Positions 24,789-35,422 are shown, counted from the stretch's first letter. The stretch: 64,000 bases of DNA from an uncultured Clostridia bacterium (GCA_904393115.1 CAJFMX010000001.1:118985-182984), one strand, 5' to 3'. Numbers and translations: made by a program. The notes: generated by a model from the sequence alone, not told the origin.

Positions 24789-27700
24789 ATGAAAAAAATC
24801 GTTCAAGGACAAAAACGATTTTGGAGCTTGACATTGGCCGTTTTGTTGGCGTTGAGTCTTGCCATACCGCTGGGAACCGCTTGGGCCGAGGAGAGCACGC
24901 CCGCCCCCTCCGCCGCGGGCCCCACCCAGGCGGCGGGGGAGCAGACCCCAACGCCTTCGGAGCCCACCCCCGAGCCCTCGGCGCCCGCCCCCGCGGATGG
25001 CGACGAAGCGCCTGCGGAAACGATAGAGGCGCCGACGGCAACGCCGACGCCCACCCCGGAACCCGCGCCGTCAGAACCGGCCCCCACGCCGACGGCCACC
25101 CCGGCGCCGGAGGTCACGGCTGCGCCGGCCACGCCCGCTGTGACGCCGACCGCCACCCCGGAGATCTCGCCGGCGCCGTCGCTGTCCCCGGAAATCTCCC
25201 CGACGCCCATCCCGGCGCAGTGGACGATCCAGGTGCGGGCGGAGGAGGCGAACCTTTCCGCGCAGGCGGAGGCCGCGGGTTTCGCCGTGCAGGGCGACTG
25301 CACGGGGGAGGGGGAAGGGACCGCGACCCTGGCGCTGGCGCTCCATGCGCAGGGCCGCTCGCTGCCGCAGGGGACTGCGGCCTATGATGCGCAAGCCGGA
25401 GCCGTCACCATCGAAGGGGAGACGGTGCTGCGGCTCTTTGGCCTGCCCGCGGGGGCTTCCGTCTCCGTGGAGTCCGCCGCGGAGGACGCGCTGCGGCTGC
25501 GGATCGAGATCCCCGCGGCGAGCTTTGCCCTGCGCGCGGAAGCCGTCCTCCCGGCCCTGACGGGCGAGGGAGAGGGCGCGCTTACGCTCGCGGCGGAGCT
25601 GGGCGGCGCGCAGGCACAGGCGCAGGCCAGCCTTGCCGCGCAGGAAGCCGCAGCCCAGGTGCTCGAGTGGGCCGGCGCGCTGACCGTGCCCCTGACCTGG
25701 GCGGACAATGACGACGCCAAGGGCCTGCGCCCGGACGCCGCAGCCTATCCCGCGCCGTCCCTGCTCGTCTCCATCGACGGCGGGGAGGCGCACGCGCCCA
25801 CCGCGGAGGACGAAACGCTGCTCGGCCTTGCCGCCCTGCCGGAGGTGGAGGTCGCGCAGGACCTGTCCGCACTTGCCGTCGCGGCGGGAACGCTGCCCGC
25901 GCGCACGGCCCTGGACGGCGCGGAACATACCATGGTCTGGTCCATCGCGCCCGCCCCGGTCGAGTCCTATGCACTGGAACAGACCGAGGCCGGGTATACC
26001 TACCGCCTCGTGGGCGACGTGGAGATTGCGACGGAGGCCTATGCCGGCGCGCTGTACGCGTCGGCCTCCTTCCTGGACTTCGATAACGCGCTGGAGACCC
26101 GGCCCGAGGGCGCGGCGCTCCAGGCCAGCCTGCTCGTCGCCATCGACGGCGGCGCGGCGCACGCGCCGGCCGAGGCGGACCTCGCCCTGCTGGGCATCGC
26201 GTCCCTGCCGGAGGTCTCCTCCGCCTGGACCGCGGCGGGCGTGAGCTTCTCCGTGCCCGGAGACGTGCTGCCCGCGCGCGTGCTGCACACCGCGGCCGAC
26301 GGCACACAGACCGCCCACACCGCGGTCTGGACCATCCAGCCCCCGGAGATCGAGGGCTATACACTCCTGCCCGGCATTTCCACGATGCGCGCCGGCGACG
26401 GGGCGAGCGCGTGGGTGTACGAGATCCAGTACGAGGAAAAGACGATCATCGAAACCGAGAAGACGGAGTATTGGGCGGCGATCTCCCAGGCCGTCTTCTG
26501 GGCGGACAACAAGGACGAAGCGGGGATGCGGCCCGGGGAGACGTTCTATACCCTCCGCGTCTCCATGACCGGCTTGGAGCAGATGGGGGAAGGCGAAGAA
26601 CCCGAGGACGGCGACTTCAGCGAGTTTGCGCCGCTGACGGCGGAGGATCTTGCGGAGCTCGGCCTGGATGCCATGCCGAAGATTTCCTACAACACGGCGA
26701 CCGGCATCGTCTCCATCGCGGGCAACGTGCTGCCCGAAACCCTGGTCTACAAGGACGTCCATGGCGACACCTTCGTCCGCCACGTCAAGTGGGAGCTTCG
26801 GCCGAAAACGGTCGAGGGATACGAGCTGCGCGAGGTGACGCAGGAGGAAATCGGGGAGGGCGGCTACACCTCCATCGATGCGCCCGGCTGGTACTATGTC
26901 CTCCTGACGGACGTCGAGTTTGACATCCGCGTCAACGCCGCGGCGATCTCAGACCTTGCAAATTATGAGAAGCTGACGGAAGCGATCCAGAACTATTTCC
27001 GCCTCAGCGTGTCGGTGGACGGGAAAGTTGTCCGGGATGAAACGCTGGCAGACCTGGCGGCCGATGCGCAAGTGACCATCGATGGGATGACGCCGGGCAA
27101 CAACACCGGCAGCCTGACCATATCGGACACCTGGAAGTACAACCTGGACGGCACGCCCATCGTCTACACCGTCCATTCGCCGGAGGGGGGCGGCCTGCTC
27201 AGCGAAAGCGAGGAGCTGCAAGACGTCCTGGAGGTGGGCGACCGCCTCGTCGTGAACTTCGACAACACGAACGCGCCCAACTATGGCTCGGACACGTCGG
27301 CGCTGCACCCGGGCGGCGAGCTCGTCATCACCTTGAAGGGCGAGACCGATTACAACGCGACGAAGCATTGGCTTGACGGCGGAGACGATACGGGCCGCCC
27401 GGACGTCACCTATGAGCTCTGGCGCTACCGCGAGGGGCAGGGCTATGACACCGCCGCGCCCGTGCGCAACAGCGCGGGCAACATCATCGAGCTGACGGAG
27501 GGCGCGGGCGGCGCGCTGTCCTATGGAACGGCCGGGAGCATGCTCGACAAGTACGACGCCGAGGGCTACCGTTACATCTACGTCGTGCGCGAGTACATGA
27601 CGGGCGGAACCGTGCAGTACGAGCAGGTATTCGACGAGGTGGACGAGGACGGCGCCGTCTCCGGCGACGTCGTCGAGGGCGTCGAGGGCGCTGAGCGCCC

Positions 27701-30700
27701 GAACGGGAACACCTACCTCTACGACGGCGGCACCCTCAGCAACCGGCGCACGGGCAGCGTCCAGACCAGCGCGACAAAGGACTGGGACGCCTCCGCCTTC
27801 CAGGCGGAGTTCGAGGACGTCAAGGTCGTGCTGACCCTGCAGTCCCGGCCTGCGGGTTCTGAGGCGGCGTGGGAAAACACGGAGACCACGGCGGAGCTGG
27901 ACAAATTCTACGCCGAGCACCTGACCATGACCCACACGGCCTCCGCCCCGCAGTACGACGCGCTCGGCCGCGAGCTGGAATACCGCTGGGTCGAGACCGC
28001 CGTCTACCAGGGCGCGGACTCGGCGCAGAACCTCTTCCAGCCGGACGGCAACGGCGGCGGAACCTTCACCCTCCAGCAGAGCGAACGCATCATCAAGTAC
28101 CGGTCCACCGTGCAGGTGGACAAGGCGAGCGGCCACACCACCGTGACGAACACCATCGCCAATACCATCGACTACGACGTGGAGAAGCACTGGGATACGA
28201 ACGGCGATGGCGAGTACGATACAGACGAAGACCTGGAAGTTCTGCCGGAAAATACGCAGATCACGTTTGCCCTCTACCGCACGATCAGCGGGCAGGCGCT
28301 GCCCGAAACGGCATATGTCTCGTTCCCCATGGACGGGACGGAGGACGCAGCGCCCACGGAGCTTCAGCCCGGGGAGGCGAACGTCACCGTCACCGTGCAG
28401 GAGACCGCGCCGTGGGTCGCAAAGCTCACGGGCCTGCCCGAGTTCGACGAGGAAGGCCGCGCCTACGAGTACGTCCTGCTCGAGAGCACGGGCCCGGAGA
28501 ACTTCTTCCCGACCTATGAGACCACGCGCGACGGGGAGGGCAACTACCGGACGGACGTCTACAACGCGCCGGGCGAGGGCAACCGCATCCTCGTGCGCAA
28601 GGAGTGGATCGACGACAGCGACATCGCCCACCGCGAGCCGGTGACGATCCAGGTCTACGAGCGCGCGACGAATGCACCGGTTGGAAACCCGGTCGTCCTC
28701 GGCGAGGACGGCGTCTGGCAGCAGCTCGTGGGCATCGGGACCTTGGCGCCCGAAGACGTCTACATCCTCGAGACGAAGGTCGGGGATACAGACGTCCCCC
28801 TGCAAAGCTATACCCTCGGGTCCGAACAAAGTCCAAACTATGATCCGAAGAAGCCGGAACGAGATACCGCCATCCAGTTTGCAGGCACGTACCACAACTA
28901 CGAGGCCACCTATTTGGATAAGAAGATCGAGAATGAGCACTGCTACATCGTCATGAACCGCCGCCTGGGCCGCATTGACCTGACCGTCACCAAGGAGTGG
29001 ATCGACGGCGACCGGCAGGCGACAGAGGCGCTGCAAGAAGCGCTGAAAGAGAACGAGATGGCCCTGGCCCTGCGCCTCGAGTTCGACTGCGAGGTGAAGG
29101 AGGGGTACGTGATTGGGACGGATTCCGTCACCCTCGGCGGCCAATCGCTGTTCATTGAGGATGCGGCGGGCAATCGCGCCCAGTCCGTGCAGATCCTCCT
29201 GCCGGAAGATGGCGACCTGACGGAGAGCAACAAGACGCAAACCCTCTGCTTCTTCAACCTCCCCAAGTACGATACGGAGGGCACGTCCGTCACCTATACC
29301 GTCGAGGAGATCGTGGTCTATACGGACAGCCTGACGGAAGTGCCGGCCGAGGAGATTCCGGCGGAACTCTACCAGTACAGCCGGACGGTCGGCGAGACGA
29401 AATACGTGGTCGGCGATAACCACGCGCAGGACACGGCCTCCATCGACGTCACCAACAGGCTCCAGGAGACCAAGACCGTCAATTGGCACAAGGAGTGGTA
29501 CGACGAGTACGCCTATGCGGGCAACCTGCGCCCGGACATCTACCTGAACATCTACAAGGTCGAGCACGACGAAAACGGAGATCCGAAGACCCCGGAGATC
29601 TACGTGCGCGACTACCGCTGGGTGTACGAGGAGGGTGCGGGTACGGACCAGAAGAGCAACTGGACCGCGCAGATCTCCGGCCTGCCCCGGTACGACGACT
29701 ATGGATACGAGATCCTCTATTACGCCACCGAGCACACCGTGATCGACTGGGCCGCCATCGACTACGCGGAGGTGGGGTATGAGTTCGGCGGTGCGGACAT
29801 CGGCAGCGCCTCCGATCCGACGGATCTGGCCCATGTCGTGGACGTCTCCGACCTGGAGAACACCCGCGCAGGCGAGAGGCTCTACGCCCTGCAGGAGGAC
29901 GGCACCTTCGTCAACCGCCTGGAGAACACCGTCACCATCCAGGGCCAGAAGGTCTGGTCGTCCCTGCCGGCTGGCTGGAACCCGGCGAATCTGCCCACCG
30001 TCACGTTTGCCGTGGACCAGTGCAAAGGCGAGGAATTGGTGAAATCGGGTATTGCCACGCTGACCGTCTCCGACTGGACGGATTGGCAGAACGGGACCTA
30101 TACCTTCCAGATCACCCACACGGGCGAAAATACACCGGGTGAGACGGAGGTCCCCGAAGGGGAACAGCCCCTGCCCAAGTACGACGAGAAGGGCAATCTC
30201 TACAACTACGTCCTGCGCGAAGTGGAAATGACGTGGGGCGGGGATGGGGAGAAGCCTGATCTGGAAAATTGGGGTTCCGTTTTCACGCCCACGATTCAGC
30301 CGGGGACGTACCTGGCCACCAATACCTACGCGCCGGACACCGGCAGCCTGTCCTTCCAGAAGTACCTTGAGCTGCCGATGGGGCAGAAGGGCCCGCTGTC
30401 GTACCCCGCGGTGAAGTTCGAAATCACCCGCACGTACACGGACAATGAAGGAAAGACCTCTGAGCCGGAAGACGTCGAGACGGTGACTTGGACCTCGGAC
30501 GAGGTGGAGGAGGCGTATACGACCTCCACCGGCATGAGAAGCACGCCGGTGCAAAAGGTCTTTACCGTCGAGGACTTGGAGCTCTATGCCCCCAACGGAT
30601 CGGCCTATGTCTACACCGTCACGGAGGTCAAGGACGGCTTCCTCGAGGGCTACGACACCTGGGCGGCTGCAGAAGCGGTGGAGCCGGACGCCATAAAGGA

Positions 30701-33700
30701 GCAAGAGGGTGCCAAGGGCACCGAGGAAATCTCCGGCTTGACGCCCACCCTGGTGAAAGACGGCACAGAACCCACGGAGATTCCGGTCTCCGCGACCTTC
30801 CTCAACGCCCGCCAGAAGCAGGAAACCGTGGAGCTGACCTTCTTGAAAAAGTGGGTCGACTACGGCAACGCGCTGAATACCCGACCGACAGAGCTAACCG
30901 TCAAGCTCTACCGCAAGGCAAATTCACAGCCCGATCAAGACAACGCCATCGGCGAGGAGGAGCTGCCAGAGGAAAGCTATGCCCTCTCTGAGCCAGATAA
31001 AGACGGCGACATCTGGACCTACACCGTCACCGGTGCGAATGGCACAGGGCTGGAGAAGTTCGCGCCCAACGGCATGCCGTGGATCTACATCGTAAAAGAA
31101 GAGGTGCCGGGGAATTACACGGGGAACCCTAGCTCTGTGCAAAAGCCCGCGGATTCCGCGGCGGATGACGACGGGAAAGTCAATCTTGGCCAGCTGGTCA
31201 ATTCCATCCAGACGGACGTCCCCTTCTCCAAAAACTGGGCCCAGCAGGGAGAAGACGGAAAAACGGAGCCGATCACGGAGGACTACCTCGGCTTCAAAAT
31301 CGCCGTGACCTTTGAACTCCAAGTGCGGGTGAAGAACGATCCGAATGGCGCGTGGAAGCGCGCAGAAGAGTTCTTTAAAGACAAAGAGATTCTGCAGAAC
31401 TACGAATTTACGCAAACGAAAGAGATGTCCATTACCGATTCCTGGAATGGAAAATTCACAGGGCTTCCGCTGGTTTGGAAAGAGGCTGAAAGCAGCTTTG
31501 TGGAACTGGAATACCGCGTCGTGGAGACGCAGGTGGAGTATGGGGAGCAGCCGTACGAGGTGACGATCGAAGATGGTGCTACTACCTACACGGTCAATCC
31601 GGGCGCGCCCTTCATCCCGCCGGCAAAAATCCCCGGCGGAAACAACGCCCACACCAACCGCCTCGAGACGCAGGACCTGACCGTAACCAAAACTTGGAAA
31701 GGGGACCATGGCAACGCCTACGGCTCCCGCCCGGATACGGACCGCACGGGGTACGATTGGCAGGTCAGCTTCCTCATCCAGCAGAGCAGCAACAGCGGAG
31801 CAACCTGGACCCACGTCCAGGCGCACGACGGAGACGCGGCGGAGGACCTGGTCATGACCCTCTACGGCAAGAACGACCAGGATACGGTTTGGACGACCAT
31901 CTCCGGCCTGCCGACGGTGGACGAACACGGAAACCAGATCTCCTACCGCGCCCGCGAGATGCAGCCCAATACAACAACGGTGGTTTCTGGGGAAGGAGAG
32001 GATATAACCTTCTACAATACCTACACAGTGGAATACAAGGATGAGAATTCCCACACCACCGCCACCAACACCCTGGAGCCTACGAAGGTCCTAGCGCTGA
32101 AAGAGTGGAACCCCGGGGAAACGGATGGCGAGTATCTCTCGGTCGATCTGACCCTGAAATACCAGGTCGGGAAGGATGCGTGGAAGACGCTCTGCACCGT
32201 GACCGTCAACGGCGAAGCGGACACCACCACCCGGCCCTACTACGAGTACGAACCCTGGCACGCCGTCTGGGAGGACCTGCCCGTCGCCCTGCCCGGCAGC
32301 ATGCTGACAGACGGCAAAACCCACTACCGCGTCGTGGAAACCGTGCCGGACGGGTACGTTCAGGAGGACATGGAAGAGTCCGTCGATGGAGAGAATGTGT
32401 ACACATACACCTTCACGAACGTCGAGGCCGTGGACTTCACCGTGACCAAGCGCTGGCATGTGGAGGAACAGAGCGAGATTCAACCGGTGAAGGTCCAGCT
32501 CTACCGCACGACAAATGCGCAAGAGAAAAACCCAGATGAGGATGAAAAAGTTGCGACAGTAGACCTTACAGGCAACAGCAGCCACACCTTCCAGAACCTC
32601 CCCAAGTACGCCCCCGACGGCAAACTCTACACCTACTACGCCCGCGAAACCCCGGAGTGGGGCGGCTACGACGTCTACTACTCGGATGACACGGACGGCA
32701 CCATCATCCGCAACGTCGGCACGACCTCCATCGCGGTCACCAAGATCTGGAAGGACAACGGCAACGCCTACAACACCCGCCCGGAGAAGCTCGCCCTCAC
32801 CCTGCAGCGCAAAACAAACGCTGAAACCAGATGGACGACGGTCACGGATGTGCAGCAGCCGGTATGGACGAAGAACGACAACACCTGGACCTGTACCTAC
32901 ACCGGCCTGCCCTATGCGGATGCGAACGGCAACTCCTATGCCTACCGCGTGACGGAGGCGGGGCTGGATCGGGAAGACATGCTCCCCGCGAATGCAGCGG
33001 CAGGCCCTGCCCACGCGGATTCGAAGTACGCCCCGAGCTACGCCCCGGCGGACGGCACCGCGCAGGATGGAAAGGTGCAGATCACCAACACCCTGCAGGA
33101 GTACATCGACATCCCCGTGACCAAGGTCTGGGTCGACGGCGGCCCGGACGCGGGCGAGCGCCCGGACTCCATCACCTTCGTCCTCTGCGCCGACGGGGTG
33201 GAGGTCAACCGCCACACGGTTCCCTACACGCTCGCCAGCCGCATCGCGGACCTGCTCACCGGCGGGGAAGGGGAGTGGGAATACACCTTTACGACGGACT
33301 CCGACGGAGATCCGCTGCCCCGCTACGATGCAGAGGGCAGGAAGATCCTCTACACCGTCCGGGAGGAACCCGTACCGGACGGCTACAAGGGCGGCCAGGG
33401 CGAGGCGAACGATCCCGACGACGCCTCACAGAGCTTCACCGTTCGCAACGAGAAGGTGACTCAGCTCACCGTGACCAAGGTCTGGCACGAGGTCCCTGTG
33501 GAGGAGAAGTTGGAGGTCGTCGTCCGCCTCTACCGCTACACGAACGACCTGAACGCGCTGGAACCCGTCCCGAGGGACGCAGCGCTCAACGCCGGGAACA
33601 ACTGGACCTATACCTTTGCGGACCTCCCGCAGTATGAGGCGGAAACGGGCGCAAAGTACACCTACGTCGCCCGCGAGGTCTCCGTCGGCGGCACGCTCGT

Positions 33701-34997
33701 CGAGGACCTGAACTACGAGATCACCCACACGGACAGCGCGCAGGCGGACGGAACTTTCCACACCGCCTACACGACCACAATCGCCAACGTCGGCCGCACG
33801 GACATCCCCGTGACCAAGACCTGGCTGGACAACGGCAACGCCTACGGCACGCGGCCCGATACGCTGACGCTGACCCTCTACCGCAGAATCGAGGGCGGAG
33901 CGGAGGTGGTGGTTCGCGAGGTCACGCCCCCCGCGGAGAGCTGGACAAAGGATGAGGAAACGGACACCTGGACCTACACCTTTGCGGACCTGCCCATCGC
34001 GGACAAGGACGGCAACTGCTACATCTACCGCGTGGCGGAAACCGTGCCGGAGGGCTACATCCGCTCCGACGATCCGCAGGGCGACCTGACCCTTACCAAC
34101 ACCCTCTATGCGCAGATCGACATCCCGGTGACCAAGACCTGGGTCGACAACTCCGACGGCTGGGGCGAGCGGCCGGAGAGCGTGACCATCGCGCTCTACC
34201 GGCAGAGCGATCTCACGGCAAGGGAGCTCGTCCATACGCTGACGCTGAAGGCGGACGGCGGCTTCCTGGAGCAGGTCTGGAACGCCCTGACCGGCCGGAC
34301 GGACGACGACTGGACCTACACGTTTACGGACCTGCCCAGGTACGACGAGTACGGCGCGCTCTACACCTACACGATCGAGGAGACGCTGCCCTCGGGCTAT
34401 GAAAACCGCTACGACGTCGCATACGACCAGGAGAACTTCACCGTCACCAACACCCGCGCGGGCGACCTGTGCGTGGAGAAGGAAGTGACGGGCAGCGACG
34501 GCCAGCGCAACCGCGACTTCACCTTCACCGTGACGCTGGACAACGCGACCATCCAGGGCGCCTACGGCGGCATGACGTTTGAAAACGGCGTCGCGACCTT
34601 CACGCTGCGCCATGGCCAGAGCGCCACGGCGGAGGACCTGCCCGCTGGCATCGGCTACACGGTCGTCGAGCACGAGGCGAACACGAACCGCTACCGCACG
34701 ACGTACACGGGCGAGACGGGCACGATTCCGGCCGGCGACACGGCGGTCGCGCACGTGGAGAACCGGCGCAACCGGCAGACCTACCCCGACTACACGGAGG
34801 AGCCCACGCCCACCCCCGAGATCCCGGAGGAGGATTGGCACTGGCCCCATACCCCGCCGCACGACGGCGACTGGCACGACGTTCCCCGCACCGGGGACAC
34901 CATGCACCTGACGCCGTACCTCCTGCTCGCGGCCCTGTCCGCAGCGGGTCTTGCGGTCCTTGCGGCCTTCGCCCTGCGCCGCAGGCGGAGGAGATAA
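24789..34997 (+). CDS. Giant Cna_B-repeat cell-wall surface protein, VPxTG-anchored
   Basis: 3,402 residues. Layout: signal peptide (1-33, cleavage after TAWA); Pro/Thr/Ala-rich stretch (about 35-145); a unique domain; three imperfect copies of a ~130-residue module (about 292-718) each with a W/F-A/D-DN start and a RP segment; then about 18 Cna_B-type beta-sandwich repeats (about 852-3220), most opening with VTK-x-W and closing with VTNT-type strands, the Lys and Asn that can form internal isopeptide bonds. A last, different pilin-like domain begins VEKEVTGSDGQRNRDF. The C-terminus has a Pro-rich wall region, sortase motif VPRTG (3365-3369), a membrane segment and six Arg. It should be covalently wall-bound and act in adhesion. 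GGAGGG precedes the ATG. No sortase or pilin gene is nearby. Confidence 0.93.
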   Translation: MKKIVQGQKRFWSLTLAVLLALSLAIPLGTAWAEESTPAPSAAGPTQAAGEQTPTPSEPTPEPSAPAPADGDEAPAETIEAPTATPTPTPEPAPSEPAPTPTATPAPEVTAAPATPAVTPTATPEISPAPSLSPEISPTPIPAQWTIQVRAEEANLSAQAEAAGFAVQGDCTGEGEGTATLALALHAQGRSLPQGTAAYDAQAGAVTIEGETVLRLFGLPAGASVSVESAAEDALRLRIEIPAASFALRAEAVLPALTGEGEGALTLAAELGGAQAQAQASLAAQEAAAQVLEWAGALTVPLTWADNDDAKGLRPDAAAYPAPSLLVSIDGGEAHAPTAEDETLLGLAALPEVEVAQDLSALAVAAGTLPARTALDGAEHTMVWSIAPAPVESYALEQTEAGYTYRLVGDVEIATEAYAGALYASASFLDFDNALETRPEGAALQASLLVAIDGGAAHAPAEADLALLGIASLPEVSSAWTAAGVSFSVPGDVLPARVLHTAADGTQTAHTAVWTIQPPEIEGYTLLPGISTMRAGDGASAWVYEIQYEEKTIIETEKTEYWAAISQAVFWADNKDEAGMRPGETFYTLRVSMTGLEQMGEGEEPEDGDFSEFAPLTAEDLAELGLDAMPKISYNTATGIVSIAGNVLPETLVYKDVHGDTFVRHVKWELRPKTVEGYELREVTQEEIGEGGYTSIDAPGWYYVLLTDVEFDIRVNAAAISDLANYEKLTEAIQNYFRLSVSVDGKVVRDETLADLAADAQVTIDGMTPGNNTGSLTISDTWKYNLDGTPIVYTVHSPEGGGLLSESEELQDVLEVGDRLVVNFDNTNAPNYGSDTSALHPGGELVITLKGETDYNATKHWLDGGDDTGRPDVTYELWRYREGQGYDTAAPVRNSAGNIIELTEGAGGALSYGTAGSMLDKYDAEGYRYIYVVREYMTGGTVQYEQVFDEVDEDGAVSGDVVEGVEGAERPNGNTYLYDGGTLSNRRTGSVQTSATKDWDASAFQAEFEDVKVVLTLQSRPAGSEAAWENTETTAELDKFYAEHLTMTHTASAPQYDALGRELEYRWVETAVYQGADSAQNLFQPDGNGGGTFTLQQSERIIKYRSTVQVDKASGHTTVTNTIANTIDYDVEKHWDTNGDGEYDTDEDLEVLPENTQITFALYRTISGQALPETAYVSFPMDGTEDAAPTELQPGEANVTVTVQETAPWVAKLTGLPEFDEEGRAYEYVLLESTGPENFFPTYETTRDGEGNYRTDVYNAPGEGNRILVRKEWIDDSDIAHREPVTIQVYERATNAPVGNPVVLGEDGVWQQLVGIGTLAPEDVYILETKVGDTDVPLQSYTLGSEQSPNYDPKKPERDTAIQFAGTYHNYEATYLDKKIENEHCYIVMNRRLGRIDLTVTKEWIDGDRQATEALQEALKENEMALALRLEFDCEVKEGYVIGTDSVTLGGQSLFIEDAAGNRAQSVQILLPEDGDLTESNKTQTLCFFNLPKYDTEGTSVTYTVEEIVVYTDSLTEVPAEEIPAELYQYSRTVGETKYVVGDNHAQDTASIDVTNRLQETKTVNWHKEWYDEYAYAGNLRPDIYLNIYKVEHDENGDPKTPEIYVRDYRWVYEEGAGTDQKSNWTAQISGLPRYDDYGYEILYYATEHTVIDWAAIDYAEVGYEFGGADIGSASDPTDLAHVVDVSDLENTRAGERLYALQEDGTFVNRLENTVTIQGQKVWSSLPAGWNPANLPTVTFAVDQCKGEELVKSGIATLTVSDWTDWQNGTYTFQITHTGENTPGETEVPEGEQPLPKYDEKGNLYNYVLREVEMTWGGDGEKPDLENWGSVFTPTIQPGTYLATNTYAPDTGSLSFQKYLELPMGQKGPLSYPAVKFEITRTYTDNEGKTSEPEDVETVTWTSDEVEEAYTTSTGMRSTPVQKVFTVEDLELYAPNGSAYVYTVTEVKDGFLEGYDTWAAAEAVEPDAIKEQEGAKGTEEISGLTPTLVKDGTEPTEIPVSATFLNARQKQETVELTFLKKWVDYGNALNTRPTELTVKLYRKANSQPDQDNAIGEEELPEESYALSEPDKDGDIWTYTVTGANGTGLEKFAPNGMPWIYIVKEEVPGNYTGNPSSVQKPADSAADDDGKVNLGQLVNSIQTDVPFSKNWAQQGEDGKTEPITEDYLGFKIAVTFELQVRVKNDPNGAWKRAEEFFKDKEILQNYEFTQTKEMSITDSWNGKFTGLPLVWKEAESSFVELEYRVVETQVEYGEQPYEVTIEDGATTYTVNPGAPFIPPAKIPGGNNAHTNRLETQDLTVTKTWKGDHGNAYGSRPDTDRTGYDWQVSFLIQQSSNSGATWTHVQAHDGDAAEDLVMTLYGKNDQDTVWTTISGLPTVDEHGNQISYRAREMQPNTTTVVSGEGEDITFYNTYTVEYKDENSHTTATNTLEPTKVLALKEWNPGETDGEYLSVDLTLKYQVGKDAWKTLCTVTVNGEADTTTRPYYEYEPWHAVWEDLPVALPGSMLTDGKTHYRVVETVPDGYVQEDMEESVDGENVYTYTFTNVEAVDFTVTKRWHVEEQSEIQPVKVQLYRTTNAQEKNPDEDEKVATVDLTGNSSHTFQNLPKYAPDGKLYTYYARETPEWGGYDVYYSDDTDGTIIRNVGTTSIAVTKIWKDNGNAYNTRPEKLALTLQRKTNAETRWTTVTDVQQPVWTKNDNTWTCTYTGLPYADANGNSYAYRVTEAGLDREDMLPANAAAGPAHADSKYAPSYAPADGTAQDGKVQITNTLQEYIDIPVTKVWVDGGPDAGERPDSITFVLCADGVEVNRHTVPYTLASRIADLLTGGEGEWEYTFTTDSDGDPLPRYDAEGRKILYTVREEPVPDGYKGGQGEANDPDDASQSFTVRNEKVTQLTVTKVWHEVPVEEKLEVVVRLYRYTNDLNALEPVPRDAALNAGNNWTYTFADLPQYEAETGAKYTYVAREVSVGGTLVEDLNYEITHTDSAQADGTFHTAYTTTIANVGRTDIPVTKTWLDNGNAYGTRPDTLTLTLYRRIEGGAEVVVREVTPPAESWTKDEETDTWTYTFADLPIADKDGNCYIYRVAETVPEGYIRSDDPQGDLTLTNTLYAQIDIPVTKTWVDNSDGWGERPESVTIALYRQSDLTARELVHTLTLKADGGFLEQVWNALTGRTDDDWTYTFTDLPRYDEYGALYTYTIEETLPSGYENRYDVAYDQENFTVTNTRAGDLCVEKEVTGSDGQRNRDFTFTVTLDNATIQGAYGGMTFENGVATFTLRHGQSATAEDLPAGIGYTVVEHEANTNRYRTTYTGETGTIPAGDTAVAHVENRRNRQTYPDYTEEPTPTPEIPEEDWHWPHTPPHDGDWHDVPRTGDTMHLTPYLLLAALSAAGLAVLAAFALRRRRRR
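25662..26940 (+). repeat. Three divergent coding modules in the N-terminal part of the adhesin
   Basis: Three copies of about 130-155 residues each. Shared elements in order: a WADN/FDN-type start followed by RP, a LLVxIDGG or RVSMTG strand, a LLGLAALPEV-type segment, LPARx or LPETL, and a xWxIxPxxVEGY-like end. The family is not one I recognise. Confidence 0.7.
27342..34455 (+). repeat. Array of about 18 Cna_B-type repeat domains
   Basis: Tandem units of about 110-150 residues, recognised by a KxW segment near each start (for example VTKTWLDNGNAYGTRPDTL and VTKTWVDNSDGWGERPESV), a central LPxYD or LPxADxxG segment and a closing VTN strand. The first units are more divergent than the last five. 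Confidence 0.85.
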
Positions 34998-35012
34998 GCC
35001 CCAAAACGCAGC

Positions 35013-35050
35013 GCGCGGCCCGGACTCCCGAAAGGGAACCCGGGCCGCGC
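35013..35050. terminator. Terminator between the adhesin and XRE regulator genes
   Basis: GCGCGGCCCGG pairs with CCGGGCCGCGC, with an inner CCC/GGG stem and a GAAA tetraloop. The T-run lies on the minus-strand side (GCTGCGTTTTGG), so it suits the leftward regulator gene and may also stop adhesin transcripts. Confidence 0.75.
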
Positions 35051-35060
35051 TCTGCATGCG

Positions 35061-35399
35061 CTACCGGCACAGGCGCAGCAGCGCCGCAACGGCCCCGGCC
35101 GCCGCCGCAGGGTCGCGGCACAGGCGCAGCGCGTCCAATACCGCGGCCTCCGCCGGGGAGAGCGCCGCGCCTTCCGGCGCCTCCCCGGTCAGCAGCGCCC
35201 CGGGCGTGGTCCCGAGCGCGCGGCAGACCTCCGGCAGCTTGTCCAGCGGCAGGCGCCGCGCGCCGCTCTCGTACCCGGAATAGGTCGTCTGCTTGAGGCC
35301 CAGCGCCTGCGCCAGCTCCGCCTGGGAGAGCCCCTGCGCCGCGCGCAGCGCCGCCATGCGCCGGCCGAGCTCCACGTAAAACTCCCTCGATTCGTCCAT
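35061..35399 (-). CDS. XRE-type helix-turn-helix regulator
   Basis: A 112-residue protein starting MDESREFYVELGRRM, chosen because GGGAGGG lies seven bases upstream. The XRE/Cro domain covers about residues 9-68, with GLSQAELAQALGLKQTTYSGYE forming the recognition helix region. The rest is an Ala/Leu-rich helical tail (about 75-112), perhaps for dimerisation. It is convergent with the giant adhesin gene and divergent from a MATE transporter gene; either could be its target. No ligand domain is present. Confidence 0.88.
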   Translation of the reverse strand: MDESREFYVELGRRMAALRAAQGLSQAELAQALGLKQTTYSGYESGARRLPLDKLPEVCRALGTTPGALLTGEAPEGAALSPAEAAVLDALRLCRDPAAAAGAVAALLRLCR

Positions 35400-35422
35400 G
35401 CTGCGTCCCTCCCCTGAACAAA

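Noticed and set aside
26949..30704. Very long open frame (about 1,250 codons) antisense to the adhesin gene
   Set aside because: It follows from GC-rich codon bias on the other strand: it is rich in Arg, Val, Leu, Asp and His, has no ribosome site at a proper start and resembles no protein, while the sense strand encodes clear Cna_B domains.
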